Positions 1-9,701 of a DNA stretch of 64,000 nucleotides are shown here, piece after piece; the stretch's first letter is position 1; each line of letters opens with the position of its first letter. Under the pieces are notes generated by a model. The model had not been told where the DNA came from. It was given only the letters and a program-made list of their open reading frames with translations, and did no database searches. The translations under genes were made by a program, and so were the position numbers. Source of the stretch: Lachnospiraceae bacterium (GTDB taxonomy: Bacteria; Bacillota; Clostridia; Lachnospirales; Lachnospiraceae); contig JAGAQJ010000031.1 of assembly GCA_017622845.1 (NCBI GenBank), positions 62,001 to 126,000 of the forward strand, read 5' to 3'.

Positions 1-269
1 GCTGGAATGAATGTCCAAGCCCTGAGGATATGATTGCAGTCTGCAAATATTGGTATGAGGAATACCGCGCAATACCTGCTGTATTTACGAATGATGTTAT
101 GGAGTTTTATGTGCCCTCTCAGATTGACGCATCGAAAAGGCTTGAGATTGCAAAAGAACATTATGCATTCTGCCCTGACAGAGTCGATCAGGGAACGGAA
201 ACCGGAACGATATCCGAAGTAGCTGCCGGATTGCCAGACTCCAGTGTGTGGTATTTTTGGTGGGATTAA
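1..269 (+). CDS. DUF4253 domain protein, C-terminal part (gene runs off the left edge)
   Basis: The frame is open from the first complete codon (position 3) to a TAA at 267-269, so the true start lies outside the window. The visible 88 residues begin WNECP, continue with a mixed helical stretch, contain AKEHYAFCPDRVDQG and end WYFWWD. This trio (WN-x-CP, an A-x-E-H-x-x-x-CPD block and a terminal W-x-FWWD) is how I recall the DUF4253 family ending. The biochemical role of the family is unknown to me. It is followed 45 bp later by miaB on the same strand. An internal ATG at 30 is not the start, because the family motif lies upstream of it. Confidence 0.75.
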   Translation, partial: WNECPSPEDMIAVCKYWYEEYRAIPAVFTNDVMEFYVPSQIDASKRLEIAKEHYAFCPDRVDQGTETGTISEVAAGLPDSSVWYFWWD

Positions 270-314
270 ACAGTTGAATGATTTCAGTGCAACAGGAGAA
301 CAGAGACAGAAGTT

Positions 315-1772
315 ATGATAAGGAACGAAGAATTAGAAGCAATATTGAAGACAATTGATTTAACCAAGGATGCCCCTTCCGGGGAGCCGATGCGTCAGTA
401 TTACTTTATTAAAAAGGCACGTGAGATTGTAGATGCCGAGAGCAAAAGACTTGGCAGGCGCCTTACGGCAGACGGGGAAACATTCGGGTGCCAGATGAAT
501 GCGAAGGACAGCGAAAAGCTGATTGGTATTCTTGAGAATATCGGGTACGAGATGATTGACGATGAATCAGCGGATTTAGTGTTTTATAATACCTGCACTG
601 TCCGTGACAATGCAAATCAGCGCGTATACGGCAGACTTGGGCTGGTACATAGCATGAAAAAGAAAAATCCGCATAAAAAGGTAGCGCTCTGCGGCTGCAT
701 GATGCAGGAGCCATCCGTGATTGAAAAGATACAGAAAAGCTATTCGTTTGTTAACTTAATCTTTGGAACACACAATATCTATAAATTTGCGGAGCTGCTT
801 GTGGCAATGTACAGTTCAGACAGCATGATTATTGATATTTGGAAGGACACGGATAAGATTGTTGAGGATTTGCCGGCAGAACGCAAGTATTCCTTCAAAT
901 CAGGCGTAAATATCATGTATGGCTGCAATAATTTCTGCAGTTATTGCATTGTTCCTTATGTGCGAGGCCGGGAGAGAAGCCGTAATCCAAAGGATATCAT
1001 CAGAGAAATCGAAAAGCTCGTCTCAGAGGGGGTCGTGGAGATTATGCTTTTGGGACAAAATGTCAATTCCTACGGCAAAACGTTAGAGGAGCCTATGACA
1101 TTTGCAGAACTCTTAAAAGAAGTGGAAAAGATAGAAGGCTTAGAGCGTATTCGTTTTATGACTTCCCACCCGAAGGATTTATCCGATGATTTGATAGAAG
1201 TGATGAAAAACTCTAAGAAAATCTGCCGCCACCTTCATCTTCCGCTGCAAGCCGGTTCTACCAGAATCCTGACAGCCATGAACAGACGCTACACGAAAGA
1301 ACAGTATCTTGAGCTTGCACACAAAATCAGGCGTGAGATACCCGACATTTCGCTGACAACGGATATTATTGTGGGATTTCCGGGAGAGACAGCAGCAGAT
1401 GTGGACGAGACGATAGAAGTTGTAAAAGAGGTACAATATGACAATGCCTTTACCTTCATCTACTCAAAACGTACCGGAACACCTGCTGCCGCTATGCCGA
1501 ATCCCACAAGTGATGAGGAAATCAAGGATAACTTTGACAGATTGCTTAAGGTGGTTCAGGAGACAGCACGAAGCCGTGTGGGACGTCTGGCAGGAGAGGT
1601 TCACAGTGCGCTCGTAGAGGAAATCAATGAGCACGATGCATCGCTTGTATCGGGCAGACTTTCCAACAATACCATTGTGCATTTTCCGGGAGACGCGTCG
1701 CTCATCGGAAAAATCGTTGACGTGAAGCTCGTTGAGGCACATGGATTTTATTATATGGGTGAAATGGTGTAA
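315..1772 (+). CDS. miaB: tRNA-2-methylthio-N6-dimethylallyladenosine synthase (radical SAM methylthiotransferase)
   Basis: Adds the 2-methylthio group to i6A37 of tRNAs reading UNN codons, using two 4Fe-4S clusters. The 485-aa protein has the N-terminal UPF0004 domain with cysteines at about 59 (TFGCQMN), 94 (NTCTV) and 128 (CGCM). It has the radical-SAM C-x3-C-x2-C at 204, 208 and 211, and a C-terminal TRAM domain from about residue 425. The start at 315 has an AGGAG at 294-298, a rather long spacing. A second Met at residue 26 (MRQYYF) is where many clostridial homologues appear to begin, so the start is less certain than the function. MiaA, which makes its substrate, lies 7 kb downstream on the same strand. 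Confidence 0.96.
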   Translation: MIRNEELEAILKTIDLTKDAPSGEPMRQYYFIKKAREIVDAESKRLGRRLTADGETFGCQMNAKDSEKLIGILENIGYEMIDDESADLVFYNTCTVRDNANQRVYGRLGLVHSMKKKNPHKKVALCGCMMQEPSVIEKIQKSYSFVNLIFGTHNIYKFAELLVAMYSSDSMIIDIWKDTDKIVEDLPAERKYSFKSGVNIMYGCNNFCSYCIVPYVRGRERSRNPKDIIREIEKLVSEGVVEIMLLGQNVNSYGKTLEEPMTFAELLKEVEKIEGLERIRFMTSHPKDLSDDLIEVMKNSKKICRHLHLPLQAGSTRILTAMNRRYTKEQYLELAHKIRREIPDISLTTDIIVGFPGETAADVDETIEVVKEVQYDNAFTFIYSKRTGTPAAAMPNPTSDEEIKDNFDRLLKVVQETARSRVGRLAGEVHSALVEEINEHDASLVSGRLSNNTIVHFPGDASLIGKIVDVKLVEAHGFYYMGEMV

Positions 1773-1789
1773 TATTCCTAAAAATTCTC

Positions 1790-1818
1790 TTGAAATGTGG
1801 TAAAAATAGGTATATAGT
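1790..1818 (+). promoter_or_regulatory. Probable sigma-A promoter of sulP
   Basis: TTGAAA at 1790-1795, a 17-bp spacer and TATAGT at 1813-1818, ahead of the sulP ribosome-binding site. Confidence 0.6.
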
Positions 1819-1872
1819 AAGTATGTTTGTTTTTTATAAAAATTTAATAATTACCTATGAGGGAGAATGATT

Positions 1873-3519
1873 ATGGAAAAATTAAAACCAAAGCTGTTTT
1901 CAGTGATGAAAACCTATACAAAGCAGCAGTTTGCCAAGGATGTGGTTGCCGGTATTATCGTGGCAATCATCGCGCTTCCTTTGTCAATTGCGCTTGCGCT
2001 TGCTTCGGGTGTTGGTCCTGAGCAGGGAATCTACACAGCGATTGTTGCCGGATTTTTGATTTCCTTTTTTGGCGGTTCCCGTGTGCAGATAGCCGGACCT
2101 ACCGCTGCATTTGCTACCATTGTAGCAGGTATTGTTGCCCAAAAGGGTATGGACGGACTGATTCTTGCTACAGTAATGGCAGGTATTATATTGATTATCA
2201 TGGGCTTGCTAAGACTTGGAAATTTGATTAAGTATATTCCATATACGATTACGACAGGCTTTACCGCAGGTATCGCGGTGACCATCGCTATCGGTCAGAT
2301 TAAGGACTTTTTGGGGCTTACATATCCGGCAGGCACAGTGACCATTGAGACCATGGAGAAGGCAGAAGCGGTTGTAAAAAATATTGCAACGATTAATTGG
2401 CAGGCCTTGCTTGTCGGTCTTGTGTGTCTTGCCATTTTGATTGTATGGCCTTATATTAACAAGACGATTCCAGGCTCCCTGATTGCGGTTATTGTCGGGA
2501 TTTTGATGGTTCAGCTCCTTAACATGAAGGTCAATACCATCGGTGACTTGTACGAAATCAGCAATAAGCTTCCAAGCTTCCATTTTCCAAGCTTTACACT
2601 GAACGATATCGGCGGAATCCTTCCTGATGCATTTACAATTGCGATTCTTGCCGCGATTGAGTCCTTATTGTCCTGTGTGGTTGCAGACAGTATGATTAAC
2701 TCAAAGCATCGTTCGAACATGGAGCTGATTGCACAGGGCATCGGTAATGTCGGCTCGGCTTTGTTTGGCGGTATTCCTGCTACAGGCGCCATCGCCAGAA
2801 CTGCTGCCAACATTAAAAACGGCGGACGGACACCTATTGCCGGTATGGTTCATGCGATTACGCTTGTGCTGATTCTCGTTGTACTGATGCCCTATGCAGC
2901 ATTGATTCCGATGCCATGCATCGCCGCAATCCTTTTTATGGTTGCTTATAATATGTGCGGCTGGAGAGCTTTTGTAAATCTCTGCAAGTCATCACCCAAG
3001 AGCGATATCATCGTACTTGTCACAACCTTTGTGCTGACGGTCGTATTTGACCTTGTTGTTGCGATTGAGGTTGGCATCCTGCTTGCCGCAATTCTGTTTA
3101 TGAAGCGTATGAGCGATGTTACCGAAGTGGAAGGCTGGAAATACGTTGATGAGGAAGACGACCCTGACAGCATCACGCTCAGAGAGGTTCCTGCACACAC
3201 AATGGTATACGAGATTTCAGGTCCCATGTTCTTCGCCGCAGCGGACAAAATCCTTAAGATTTCCGTAAAAGAAGACACACAATGCCTCATTCTCCGCATG
3301 AGAAGCGTAAATGCAATCGATGCAACCGCGATGCATTCTTTGGAGCAGCTTTATGAAAGCTATGAGAAGAAAAATATTCAGATTATCCTTTCCCATGTAA
3401 ATGAGCAGCCCAAGGCGGTTATGGACAAGGCAGGCTTTACACAGAAGGTTGGAACGGAGAATTTCTGTGCACATATCGACGAAGCTTTGGAACGCGCAAA
3501 AGCGGCTGCTGCAAAATAA
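1873..3519 (+). CDS. SulP-family inorganic anion transporter with STAS domain
   Basis: Membrane permease of the SLC26/SulP family, which carry sulfate, bicarbonate or similar anions. The substrate cannot be told from sequence alone. The 548-aa protein has the usual 10-14 hydrophobic segments from about residue 20 to 410, including the conserved AGPTAAF segment near residue 75. A cytoplasmic STAS domain follows from about 435 to the end. I place the start at the second ATG (1873), because the GGGAG at 1861-1865 sits 7 bp from it but only 1 bp from the ATG at 1867. It has its own promoter and stands alone between miaB and mutS, so it is probably monocistronic. Confidence 0.93.
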   Translation: MEKLKPKLFSVMKTYTKQQFAKDVVAGIIVAIIALPLSIALALASGVGPEQGIYTAIVAGFLISFFGGSRVQIAGPTAAFATIVAGIVAQKGMDGLILATVMAGIILIIMGLLRLGNLIKYIPYTITTGFTAGIAVTIAIGQIKDFLGLTYPAGTVTIETMEKAEAVVKNIATINWQALLVGLVCLAILIVWPYINKTIPGSLIAVIVGILMVQLLNMKVNTIGDLYEISNKLPSFHFPSFTLNDIGGILPDAFTIAILAAIESLLSCVVADSMINSKHRSNMELIAQGIGNVGSALFGGIPATGAIARTAANIKNGGRTPIAGMVHAITLVLILVVLMPYAALIPMPCIAAILFMVAYNMCGWRAFVNLCKSSPKSDIIVLVTTFVLTVVFDLVVAIEVGILLAAILFMKRMSDVTEVEGWKYVDEEDDPDSITLREVPAHTMVYEISGPMFFAAADKILKISVKEDTQCLILRMRSVNAIDATAMHSLEQLYESYEKKNIQIILSHVNEQPKAVMDKAGFTQKVGTENFCAHIDEALERAKAAAAK

Positions 3520-3574
3520 ATAAAAATGAATCATTAAATTTCAATAAATTTTTTCAATAGACCAAAAGCACACT

Positions 3575-3602
3575 TTGATTTTGAAAGCAATTGTGTTAGA
3601 AT
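3575..3602 (+). promoter_or_regulatory. Predicted promoter for a short untranslated transcript
   Basis: TTGATT at 3575-3580, a 16-bp spacer and TAGAAT at 3597-3602, with a TG one base upstream of the -10 (extended -10). There is no reading frame between it and the terminator 57 bp downstream. Confidence 0.45.
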
Positions 3603-3608
3603 ATGGAA

Positions 3609-3690
3609 GAAAGGTAACAGTTCAGCCGTCGGCTTTCTGTTACGCGAAGAAAGAGCAAAAACGGGCAAGCGGTTTTCTTTGCCCGTTTTT
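3609..3690 (+). ncRNA. Candidate small RNA: hairpin plus intrinsic terminator upstream of mutS
   Basis: The 341-bp sulP-mutS gap holds no gene. About 7 bp after the predicted promoter comes a strong hairpin, GTAACAG (3614-3620) pairing with CTGTTAC (3637-3643) around an inner AGCC/GGCT stem. A purine-rich linker and then an intrinsic terminator ending at 3690 follow. Promoter, structure and terminator spacing would give a transcript of about 80 nt. The first hairpin carries the GTAACAGTTCAGCC motif found at several other intergenic sites here. It could instead be a leader/attenuator of mutS or an inserted repeat. From 3691 to 3860 I see nothing firm. Confidence 0.4.
3659..3690 (+). terminator. 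Rho-independent terminator
   Basis: Perfect arms AAACGGGCAA (3659-3668) and TTGCCCGTTT (3679-3688) followed by further T residues. Confidence 0.8.
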
Positions 3691-3860
3691 CAGTCTGCCG
3701 TGACAGCTTCATTATTTCTGCCGTTTGAACAGTCGGCAATCAAAGGATAATGAATGCCAGCGTACCGACATTCGGTAACAATGGTAAAGCGGGCAGAATG
3801 GGCAGGTTTCAATAAGTATTGGATAAAACATGATAAAATACGGAAAGGCAAGGTTAATAT

Positions 3861-6506
3861 ATGGCTGGAATGACACCGATGATGCTACGGTACGTGGAAA
3901 CCAAGAAGCAGTATAATGACTGCATACTTTTCTACAGACTCGGTGATTTTTATGAGATGTTTTTTGAAGATGCCAGGCTGGTATCAAAAGAGCTGGAGCT
4001 GACGCTTACAGGGAAGGATTGCGGACTTGAGGAAAGGGCGCCTATGTGCGGTATTCCGTATCATGCAGTAGACACCTATCTGAACCGGCTTGTCTCTAAG
4101 GGCTACAAGGTTGCCATCTGTGAGCAGGTGGAGGACCCGAAGCTTGCAAAGGGCTTGGTGAAACGGGAAGTAACCCGCATCGTAACGCCCGGCACAAATC
4201 TAAATGTTCAGGCTCTTGAAGAATCAAAAAATAATTATCTTATGTGTATTTCCTATTTTCAGAACAAAATCGGGATATCCGTTGCGGATGTCACAACCGG
4301 CGACTTTTACATGACGGAAGCAGAGAGTCTGGCAAAGCTTATGGATGAGCTTTATAAATATATGCCTACAGAAATCATTTGCAATGATGCATTTTTGATG
4401 AGTGGATTTGATGTAGACGATTTAAGAAACCGTCTTAAGATGACAGTTTACTCACTGGAACCATGGTACTTTGACGAAGACGGCTGCCGGAAATGCTTAA
4501 TGGAGCATTTTAAGGTGAATACTCTTGCGGGGCTTGGACTGGAAGATTTTCCCTCCGGTTTGATTGCTTCCGGTGCACTGATGCAGTACCTTTTGGAGAC
4601 ACAAAAGACACCGCTTTCCCATATCACACACATTACCCCTTATCTGGCAAGCCGTTTTATGCTTCTTGACAGCTCAACAAGGCGAAACCTTGAGCTTACA
4701 GAGACACTTCGCGAAAAGCAGAAGCGCGGCTCCCTGCTGTGGGTGCTTGATAAGACAAAGACTGCCATGGGCGCCAGACAGCTCAGAAATGATATCGAAC
4801 AGCCGCTTATCAATATGGAAGATATCAATGACCGGCTTGATACGATTGAACAGCTTTGCAAAAATACAGTGTCAAGAGACGAGCTTCGGGAATACCTGAA
4901 TCCGATTTATGATATGGAAAGACTGCTTGGAAAGGTAAGCTATAAATCAGCAAATCCAAGAGACCTGATATCGTTTGCAAACTCTATGGAGATGCTTCCT
5001 CATATCAAAACAGTTCTCAAGGACTTTGATGCCAAGCTTTTGCGGGAAATTGATGAGCAGATTGACGGACTTGAGGATTTATTTCAATTAATTCAAAATT
5101 CTATCTGTGAGGAGCCGCCGCTTTTGATTCGAGAGGGTGGGATTATCAAGGAAGGCTTTGACGAGGACATAGACCATCTGAGAAAAGCCAAGACAGACGG
5201 CAAGAACTGGCTTGCCCAGCTTGAGGAAGAAGACCGGGAAAGAACCGGAATCAAAAACCTGAAGATTAAATATAACAAGGTATTCGGCTATTATTTTGAG
5301 GTTACCAATTCTTTTAAAAATCTTGTACCTGATGACTATGTGAGAAAGCAGACGCTTGTCAACGCAGAACGATATACAACGCCGCGGCTGAAGGAGCTTG
5401 AGGACACGATATTAAATGCCGAGGACAAGCTCAATACGCTGGAATACGACATGTTCTGCAAAATCAGAGATGATATCGCAGCACAGCTTGAGCGCATCCA
5501 GAAAACAGCCAAGGCCATCGCAAGACTTGACGTGTTTGCTTCCCTTTCCTTAGTGGCAGAGCAGAATCACTATGTCAGACCGGTTCTGAATGACAAAGGA
5601 ATTATTGATATCAAAGACGGAAGGCACCCTGTCGTAGAAAAGATGATTGACCATGATATGTTCGTGGCAAATGATACTTTTTTGAATAACAGCAATCACT
5701 GTATTGCAGTGATTACAGGACCTAATATGGCAGGAAAATCGACTTATATGCGCCAGTCAGCCCTTATCGTGCTTATGGCACAGCTTGGAAGCTTTGTGCC
5801 TGCAAAAAGTGCCAATATCGGTATCGTTGACAGGATTTTTACGCGTGTAGGCGCCTCCGATGACCTTGCAAGCGGTCAGAGTACTTTTATGGTTGAGATG
5901 AACGAGGTTGCCAATATTTTGAGAAATGCCACATCCAAGAGCTTGTTAGTGCTTGATGAAATCGGACGCGGGACTTCGACCTTTGACGGTCTGAGCATTG
6001 CGTGGGCAGTGATTGAGCATATCAGCAACAAAAAAATACTTGGTGCCAAAACATTGTTTGCAACGCATTATCATGAGCTTACAGAACTTGAGGGGAAGAT
6101 GAGCAATGTCAATAACTATTGCATTGCCGTAAAGGAAAAAGGCGATGATATCGTATTCTTAAGAAAAATTATTAAGGGCGGAGCGGACAGAAGCTATGGG
6201 ATACAGGTTGCCAAGCTTGCCGGTGTGCCGGATATGGTTATTGACCGCGCCAAAGAGATTGCAGAGCAGCTCAGTAATAATGACATTACAGAAAAGGTTC
6301 AGAGCATTACGGTTGATCTAAAGGGTGATAAAAAGAAAGCAAAGCATTATGATGACGTAGATTTAGGTCAGATGTCACTTTTTGATACAGTCAAGGACGA
6401 AGATATCATAAAGGAACTCAAGGAAATTGATATCTCAAACCTGACACCGCTTGATGCGCTGAATACCCTGTATCGGTTACAAAATAAACTAAACAACAGG
6501 TGGTAG
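3861..6506 (+). CDS. mutS: DNA mismatch repair ATPase MutS
   Basis: Recognises mispaired and unpaired bases and starts methyl-independent mismatch repair with MutL. The 881-aa protein has the N-terminal mismatch-binding domain with the F-Y-E wedge (GDFYEMFF, about residues 29-36), connector and lever domains, and a C-terminal ABC-type ATPase. The ATPase has Walker A GPNMAGKST (about 619-627) and Walker B LLVLDEIGRGTST (about 694-706), followed by the ATHYHEL switch. Length is typical. The ribosome-binding site is weak (CAAGG). The ATG at 3870 is an alternative start. mutL follows after about 110 bp, so the pair is likely co-transcribed. Confidence 0.97.
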   Translation: MAGMTPMMLRYVETKKQYNDCILFYRLGDFYEMFFEDARLVSKELELTLTGKDCGLEERAPMCGIPYHAVDTYLNRLVSKGYKVAICEQVEDPKLAKGLVKREVTRIVTPGTNLNVQALEESKNNYLMCISYFQNKIGISVADVTTGDFYMTEAESLAKLMDELYKYMPTEIICNDAFLMSGFDVDDLRNRLKMTVYSLEPWYFDEDGCRKCLMEHFKVNTLAGLGLEDFPSGLIASGALMQYLLETQKTPLSHITHITPYLASRFMLLDSSTRRNLELTETLREKQKRGSLLWVLDKTKTAMGARQLRNDIEQPLINMEDINDRLDTIEQLCKNTVSRDELREYLNPIYDMERLLGKVSYKSANPRDLISFANSMEMLPHIKTVLKDFDAKLLREIDEQIDGLEDLFQLIQNSICEEPPLLIREGGIIKEGFDEDIDHLRKAKTDGKNWLAQLEEEDRERTGIKNLKIKYNKVFGYYFEVTNSFKNLVPDDYVRKQTLVNAERYTTPRLKELEDTILNAEDKLNTLEYDMFCKIRDDIAAQLERIQKTAKAIARLDVFASLSLVAEQNHYVRPVLNDKGIIDIKDGRHPVVEKMIDHDMFVANDTFLNNSNHCIAVITGPNMAGKSTYMRQSALIVLMAQLGSFVPAKSANIGIVDRIFTRVGASDDLASGQSTFMVEMNEVANILRNATSKSLLVLDEIGRGTSTFDGLSIAWAVIEHISNKKILGAKTLFATHYHELTELEGKMSNVNNYCIAVKEKGDDIVFLRKIIKGGADRSYGIQVAKLAGVPDMVIDRAKEIAEQLSNNDITEKVQSITVDLKGDKKKAKHYDDVDLGQMSLFDTVKDEDIIKELKEIDISNLTPLDALNTLYRLQNKLNNRW

Positions 6507-6547
6507 GTTTTGTATCGGCGCGCTGCCTGATACAATGCACAAAGGTT

Positions 6548-6561
6548 GTAACAATTCAGTC
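6548..6561 (+). repeat. Copy of the GTAACAGTTCAGCC intergenic motif (variant GTAACAATTCAGTC)
   Basis: Lies in the mutS-mutL spacer. It matches the motif seen at 3614, 50768, 53619, 62184 and 63679 with small changes. Confidence 0.4.
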
Positions 6562-6615
6562 TTAAGGCTTCCGTTGCAGGCTTTCCATAAAAGCAGCGCA
6601 GAAATGAGGTTACAT

Positions 6616-8718
6616 ATGGCGCAAATTCATGTGCTGGATGATGCTACGATAGATAAAATCGCAGCCGGTGAGGTAGTGGAGCGCCCGGCAAGCGTGGTAA
6701 AAGAGCTGGTTGAAAATGCGATGGATGCGGGTGCTCGTGCGATTACTGTTGAGATTAAAGAAGGCGGCATCGAGTTTATCCGCGTGACAGACGACGGGGC
6801 AGGCATTGAGCATAATCAGGTTCGCAATGCCTTTATGAGACATGCCACCAGTAAAATCAGCTCTGTCGCTGATCTGATGAGTCTGCATAGTATGGGCTTT
6901 CGGGGTGAGGCGCTTTCCAGTATTGCCGCAGTGTCAAAGGTGGAGCTTGTCACAAAGACAAAGGGAGATATGACCGGAACACGTTTTTGCCTTGACGGAG
7001 CAAAGGAAACAGACTTTGAAGAAGTCGGCGCACCGGATGGAACGACGTTTATCGTGAGAAATCTGTTTTTTAACACCCCTGTCAGACGAAAGTTTTTAAA
7101 GACAGCCATGACAGAGGCAAGCTACATCACTGATTTGCTGGAGCATATGGCATTGTCAAGACCGGAGATTTCTTTTAAATATGTGATAAACGGTCAGACG
7201 AAGTTTTACACCAATGGCGACGGTGATATGAAAGCCATTATTTACCGTATTTTTGGCAGGGACATTGCTAATGAGATGATGGAGTTTCAGATTGTAGACG
7301 AGGATATCGTGCTGGATGGCTTTCTCGGAAAACCGACACTCAACCGTGCAAACAGAAATTTTGAAAATTATTTTGTAAACAACCGTTACATCAAAAGTAA
7401 AATAATCTCAAAGGCAATCGAAGAAGGATATCAGTCATACATGATGCAGCACAGATATCCATTTTGTGTGGTACACATTACTGTTCCGACAGAGAGCGTT
7501 GATGTCAATGTGCACCCAACCAAAATGGAGGTACGATTCTCGAACCAAAACGGCATCTATAAGCTGATTGCCGAAAATATTGCAGATTTTCTTTCCCGGC
7601 AGGAAATGATTCCAAATGCTGCACCTGGTCCGGAAAAAAAGCCTGCCAAAAAAGAAAAAGGAGCAGTAAAGCTTGAAGCGCCCGAGCCTTTTGAGAAGGA
7701 ACGAAAGCTCGCTGAGCGCGTGCCGAATATCTTAAAAGAAGACAATGGCTACAACAGAACTAAAAGTGACACACCTGTCAGTTCTGGAAGCAGCTATGAC
7801 CACTCAGGAGCCGCCAATCAGCATGAAAGAACGGGACAATTTCTGTTTCATAATAAGCTGTCTTACAATCGGGAGGAAAACGGAAAGGAACCGTTAATCG
7901 GCAGTGATGCTGACAATAATGACTTTTTTGTAGATAACAGGTCAAAGACTGCTCTGGCAGAGCTTGAACAGAAAACAAATTCTGAAATGCCGAATCCTGC
8001 TATTGGGAAAATACTCGGTACACCCCCAAAGGAAAGCGATGCACAGAATCTCGGCGTGATTAAAGCAAAAGAGCATATTATTGTTGAAAGACCGGAACAG
8101 TTAAATTTCTTTGATGAGAAGCTGCTGACAAGGGAAGCCAAACAGGAATACCGGATTGTCGGACAGGTATTTGACACATACTGGATTATCGAGTATCGGG
8201 ATAAAATGCTGATGATTGACCAGCATGCGGCGCATGAGAAGGTAAAATATGAGCAGATACTTAAGAAGGTGGAGAATAATGAAATCTATACGCAAATACT
8301 GACTCCGCCGGTGATTATCAACGTTACCCCCAAGGAGGCTGATTTAATTAACAGTTACACACAGTATTTTAAAGACTTGGGCTTTGACATAGAGGATTTT
8401 GGCATGAACGCATATGCTGTCAGAGGTGTGCCGCTTGACTTGTTCAGCTACAATATCAAGGAGCTTTTTGAAGAAATACTGACACAGATGTCAGAAAGTC
8501 CGGTGCGCGGCGTGCCGCAGATTATACGCGAAAAGATTGCTTCAATGGCATGCAAGGCGGCTGTAAAAGGCAATAATTCACTGACCTATGAGGAAGCAGA
8601 CCAATTGATCGAGCAACTATTAGAGCTTGAAAATCCATATAATTGTCCGCATGGCAGGCCGACGATTATTTCTATGTCAAAATACGAGATTGAGAAAAAA
8701 TTCAAGAGAATCGTGTAA
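6616..8718 (+). CDS. mutL: DNA mismatch repair protein MutL (endonuclease type)
   Basis: Couples mismatch recognition by MutS to strand incision. The N-terminal GHKL ATPase shows ENAMDAG, DDGAGI and GFRGEALSS. A variable linker occupies about residues 335-510. The C-terminal dimerisation domain contains DQHAAHEKVKYE, the DQHA-x2-E-x4-E metal site of MutLs that nick DNA themselves, plus a CPHGRP motif near the end. That predicts a MutH-independent repair system. The start is set at 6616 (MAQIHVLDD), 6 bp after GAGG. Longer readings upstream lack family similarity and run through an intergenic repeat copy. 700 aa. Confidence 0.96.
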   Translation: MAQIHVLDDATIDKIAAGEVVERPASVVKELVENAMDAGARAITVEIKEGGIEFIRVTDDGAGIEHNQVRNAFMRHATSKISSVADLMSLHSMGFRGEALSSIAAVSKVELVTKTKGDMTGTRFCLDGAKETDFEEVGAPDGTTFIVRNLFFNTPVRRKFLKTAMTEASYITDLLEHMALSRPEISFKYVINGQTKFYTNGDGDMKAIIYRIFGRDIANEMMEFQIVDEDIVLDGFLGKPTLNRANRNFENYFVNNRYIKSKIISKAIEEGYQSYMMQHRYPFCVVHITVPTESVDVNVHPTKMEVRFSNQNGIYKLIAENIADFLSRQEMIPNAAPGPEKKPAKKEKGAVKLEAPEPFEKERKLAERVPNILKEDNGYNRTKSDTPVSSGSSYDHSGAANQHERTGQFLFHNKLSYNREENGKEPLIGSDADNNDFFVDNRSKTALAELEQKTNSEMPNPAIGKILGTPPKESDAQNLGVIKAKEHIIVERPEQLNFFDEKLLTREAKQEYRIVGQVFDTYWIIEYRDKMLMIDQHAAHEKVKYEQILKKVENNEIYTQILTPPVIINVTPKEADLINSYTQYFKDLGFDIEDFGMNAYAVRGVPLDLFSYNIKELFEEILTQMSESPVRGVPQIIREKIASMACKAAVKGNNSLTYEEADQLIEQLLELENPYNCPHGRPTIISMSKYEIEKKFKRIV

Positions 8719-8737
8719 AAGTAATGGAGGTTAGTGC

Positions 8738-9679
8738 ATGAACAACAAACCACTGATTATATTGACAGGACCAACGGCAGCAGGAAAGACAAAACTGTCC
8801 ATAGCGCTTGCAAAGGCTGTAAACGGCGAGATTATTTCTGCTGATTCCATGCAGGTATATCGATATATGGATATCGGCTCTGCCAAAATACGTCCCGGGG
8901 AAATGCAGGGAATCCGCCATTATCTTATAGACATACTGGAACCGACCATGGATTTTAATATTGTGATGTTTCAAGAATATGCAAAACAGGCAATCGAAGA
9001 AATTTATGCCAAAGGGAAGCTTCCGATTATAGTCGGAGGAACGGGATTTTATATCCAGTCCGTATTGTATGATATTGATTTTCAGGAAAGTGACGAGGAT
9101 ACGGCGCTCCGCGCAGAGCTGGAAAGCCTTGCAAGGGAGAAAGGTCCCGGTTATCTTCACGATATGCTGAAGGAATGTGACCCCAAAGCAGCCGAAGCAA
9201 TCCACGCCAACAATATTAAACGGGTAATTCGCGCCATTGAATTTAACAGACAGACAGGCAAACGGATATCAGAGCACAATGAAACAGAGAGAGAAAAAAA
9301 AGCAGCATACAATTCCTGCTATTTTGTTCTTACGGATAAACGGGAGAAGCTTTATGCCAATATTGACAAACGGGTTGATATCATGCTGAATGACGGGCTT
9401 GTCGACGAGGTCAAGCGTCTGATGGATATGGGCTGCAAACGGGAATCCACCGCCATGCAGGGGCTTGGCTACAAGGAAATTATTGAATATCTTGAGGGCG
9501 GAATCACACTGGACGAAGCTGTTTACCGGATAAAGCGCGATACCAGACATTTTGCCAAGAGACAGCTTACATGGTTCCGGCGGGAACGAGATGTCATATG
9601 GATAGAAAAGGAACAATTTGCATATGATGACGAAAAGATGTTAAACTATATGCTAAAACAGTGTGAAAAAATAAAATGA
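8738..9679 (+). CDS. miaA: tRNA dimethylallyltransferase
   Basis: Transfers dimethylallyl from DMAPP to A37 of tRNA, making the substrate later methylthiolated by MiaB. The 313-aa protein carries the P-loop GPTAAGKTKLS (residues 8-18), the DSMQVYR catalytic segment (about 36-42), GGTGFYIQ, and the C-terminal QLTWFRR. GGAGG at 8726-8730 supports the ATG at 8738. It starts 19 bp after mutL. A mutS-mutL-miaA order is common in Firmicutes. Confidence 0.97.
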   Translation: MNNKPLIILTGPTAAGKTKLSIALAKAVNGEIISADSMQVYRYMDIGSAKIRPGEMQGIRHYLIDILEPTMDFNIVMFQEYAKQAIEEIYAKGKLPIIVGGTGFYIQSVLYDIDFQESDEDTALRAELESLAREKGPGYLHDMLKECDPKAAEAIHANNIKRVIRAIEFNRQTGKRISEHNETEREKKAAYNSCYFVLTDKREKLYANIDKRVDIMLNDGLVDEVKRLMDMGCKRESTAMQGLGYKEIIEYLEGGITLDEAVYRIKRDTRHFAKRQLTWFRRERDVIWIEKEQFAYDDEKMLNYMLKQCEKIK

Positions 9680-9701
9680 AAAGACGTAAAGGAAAACAAA
9701 G

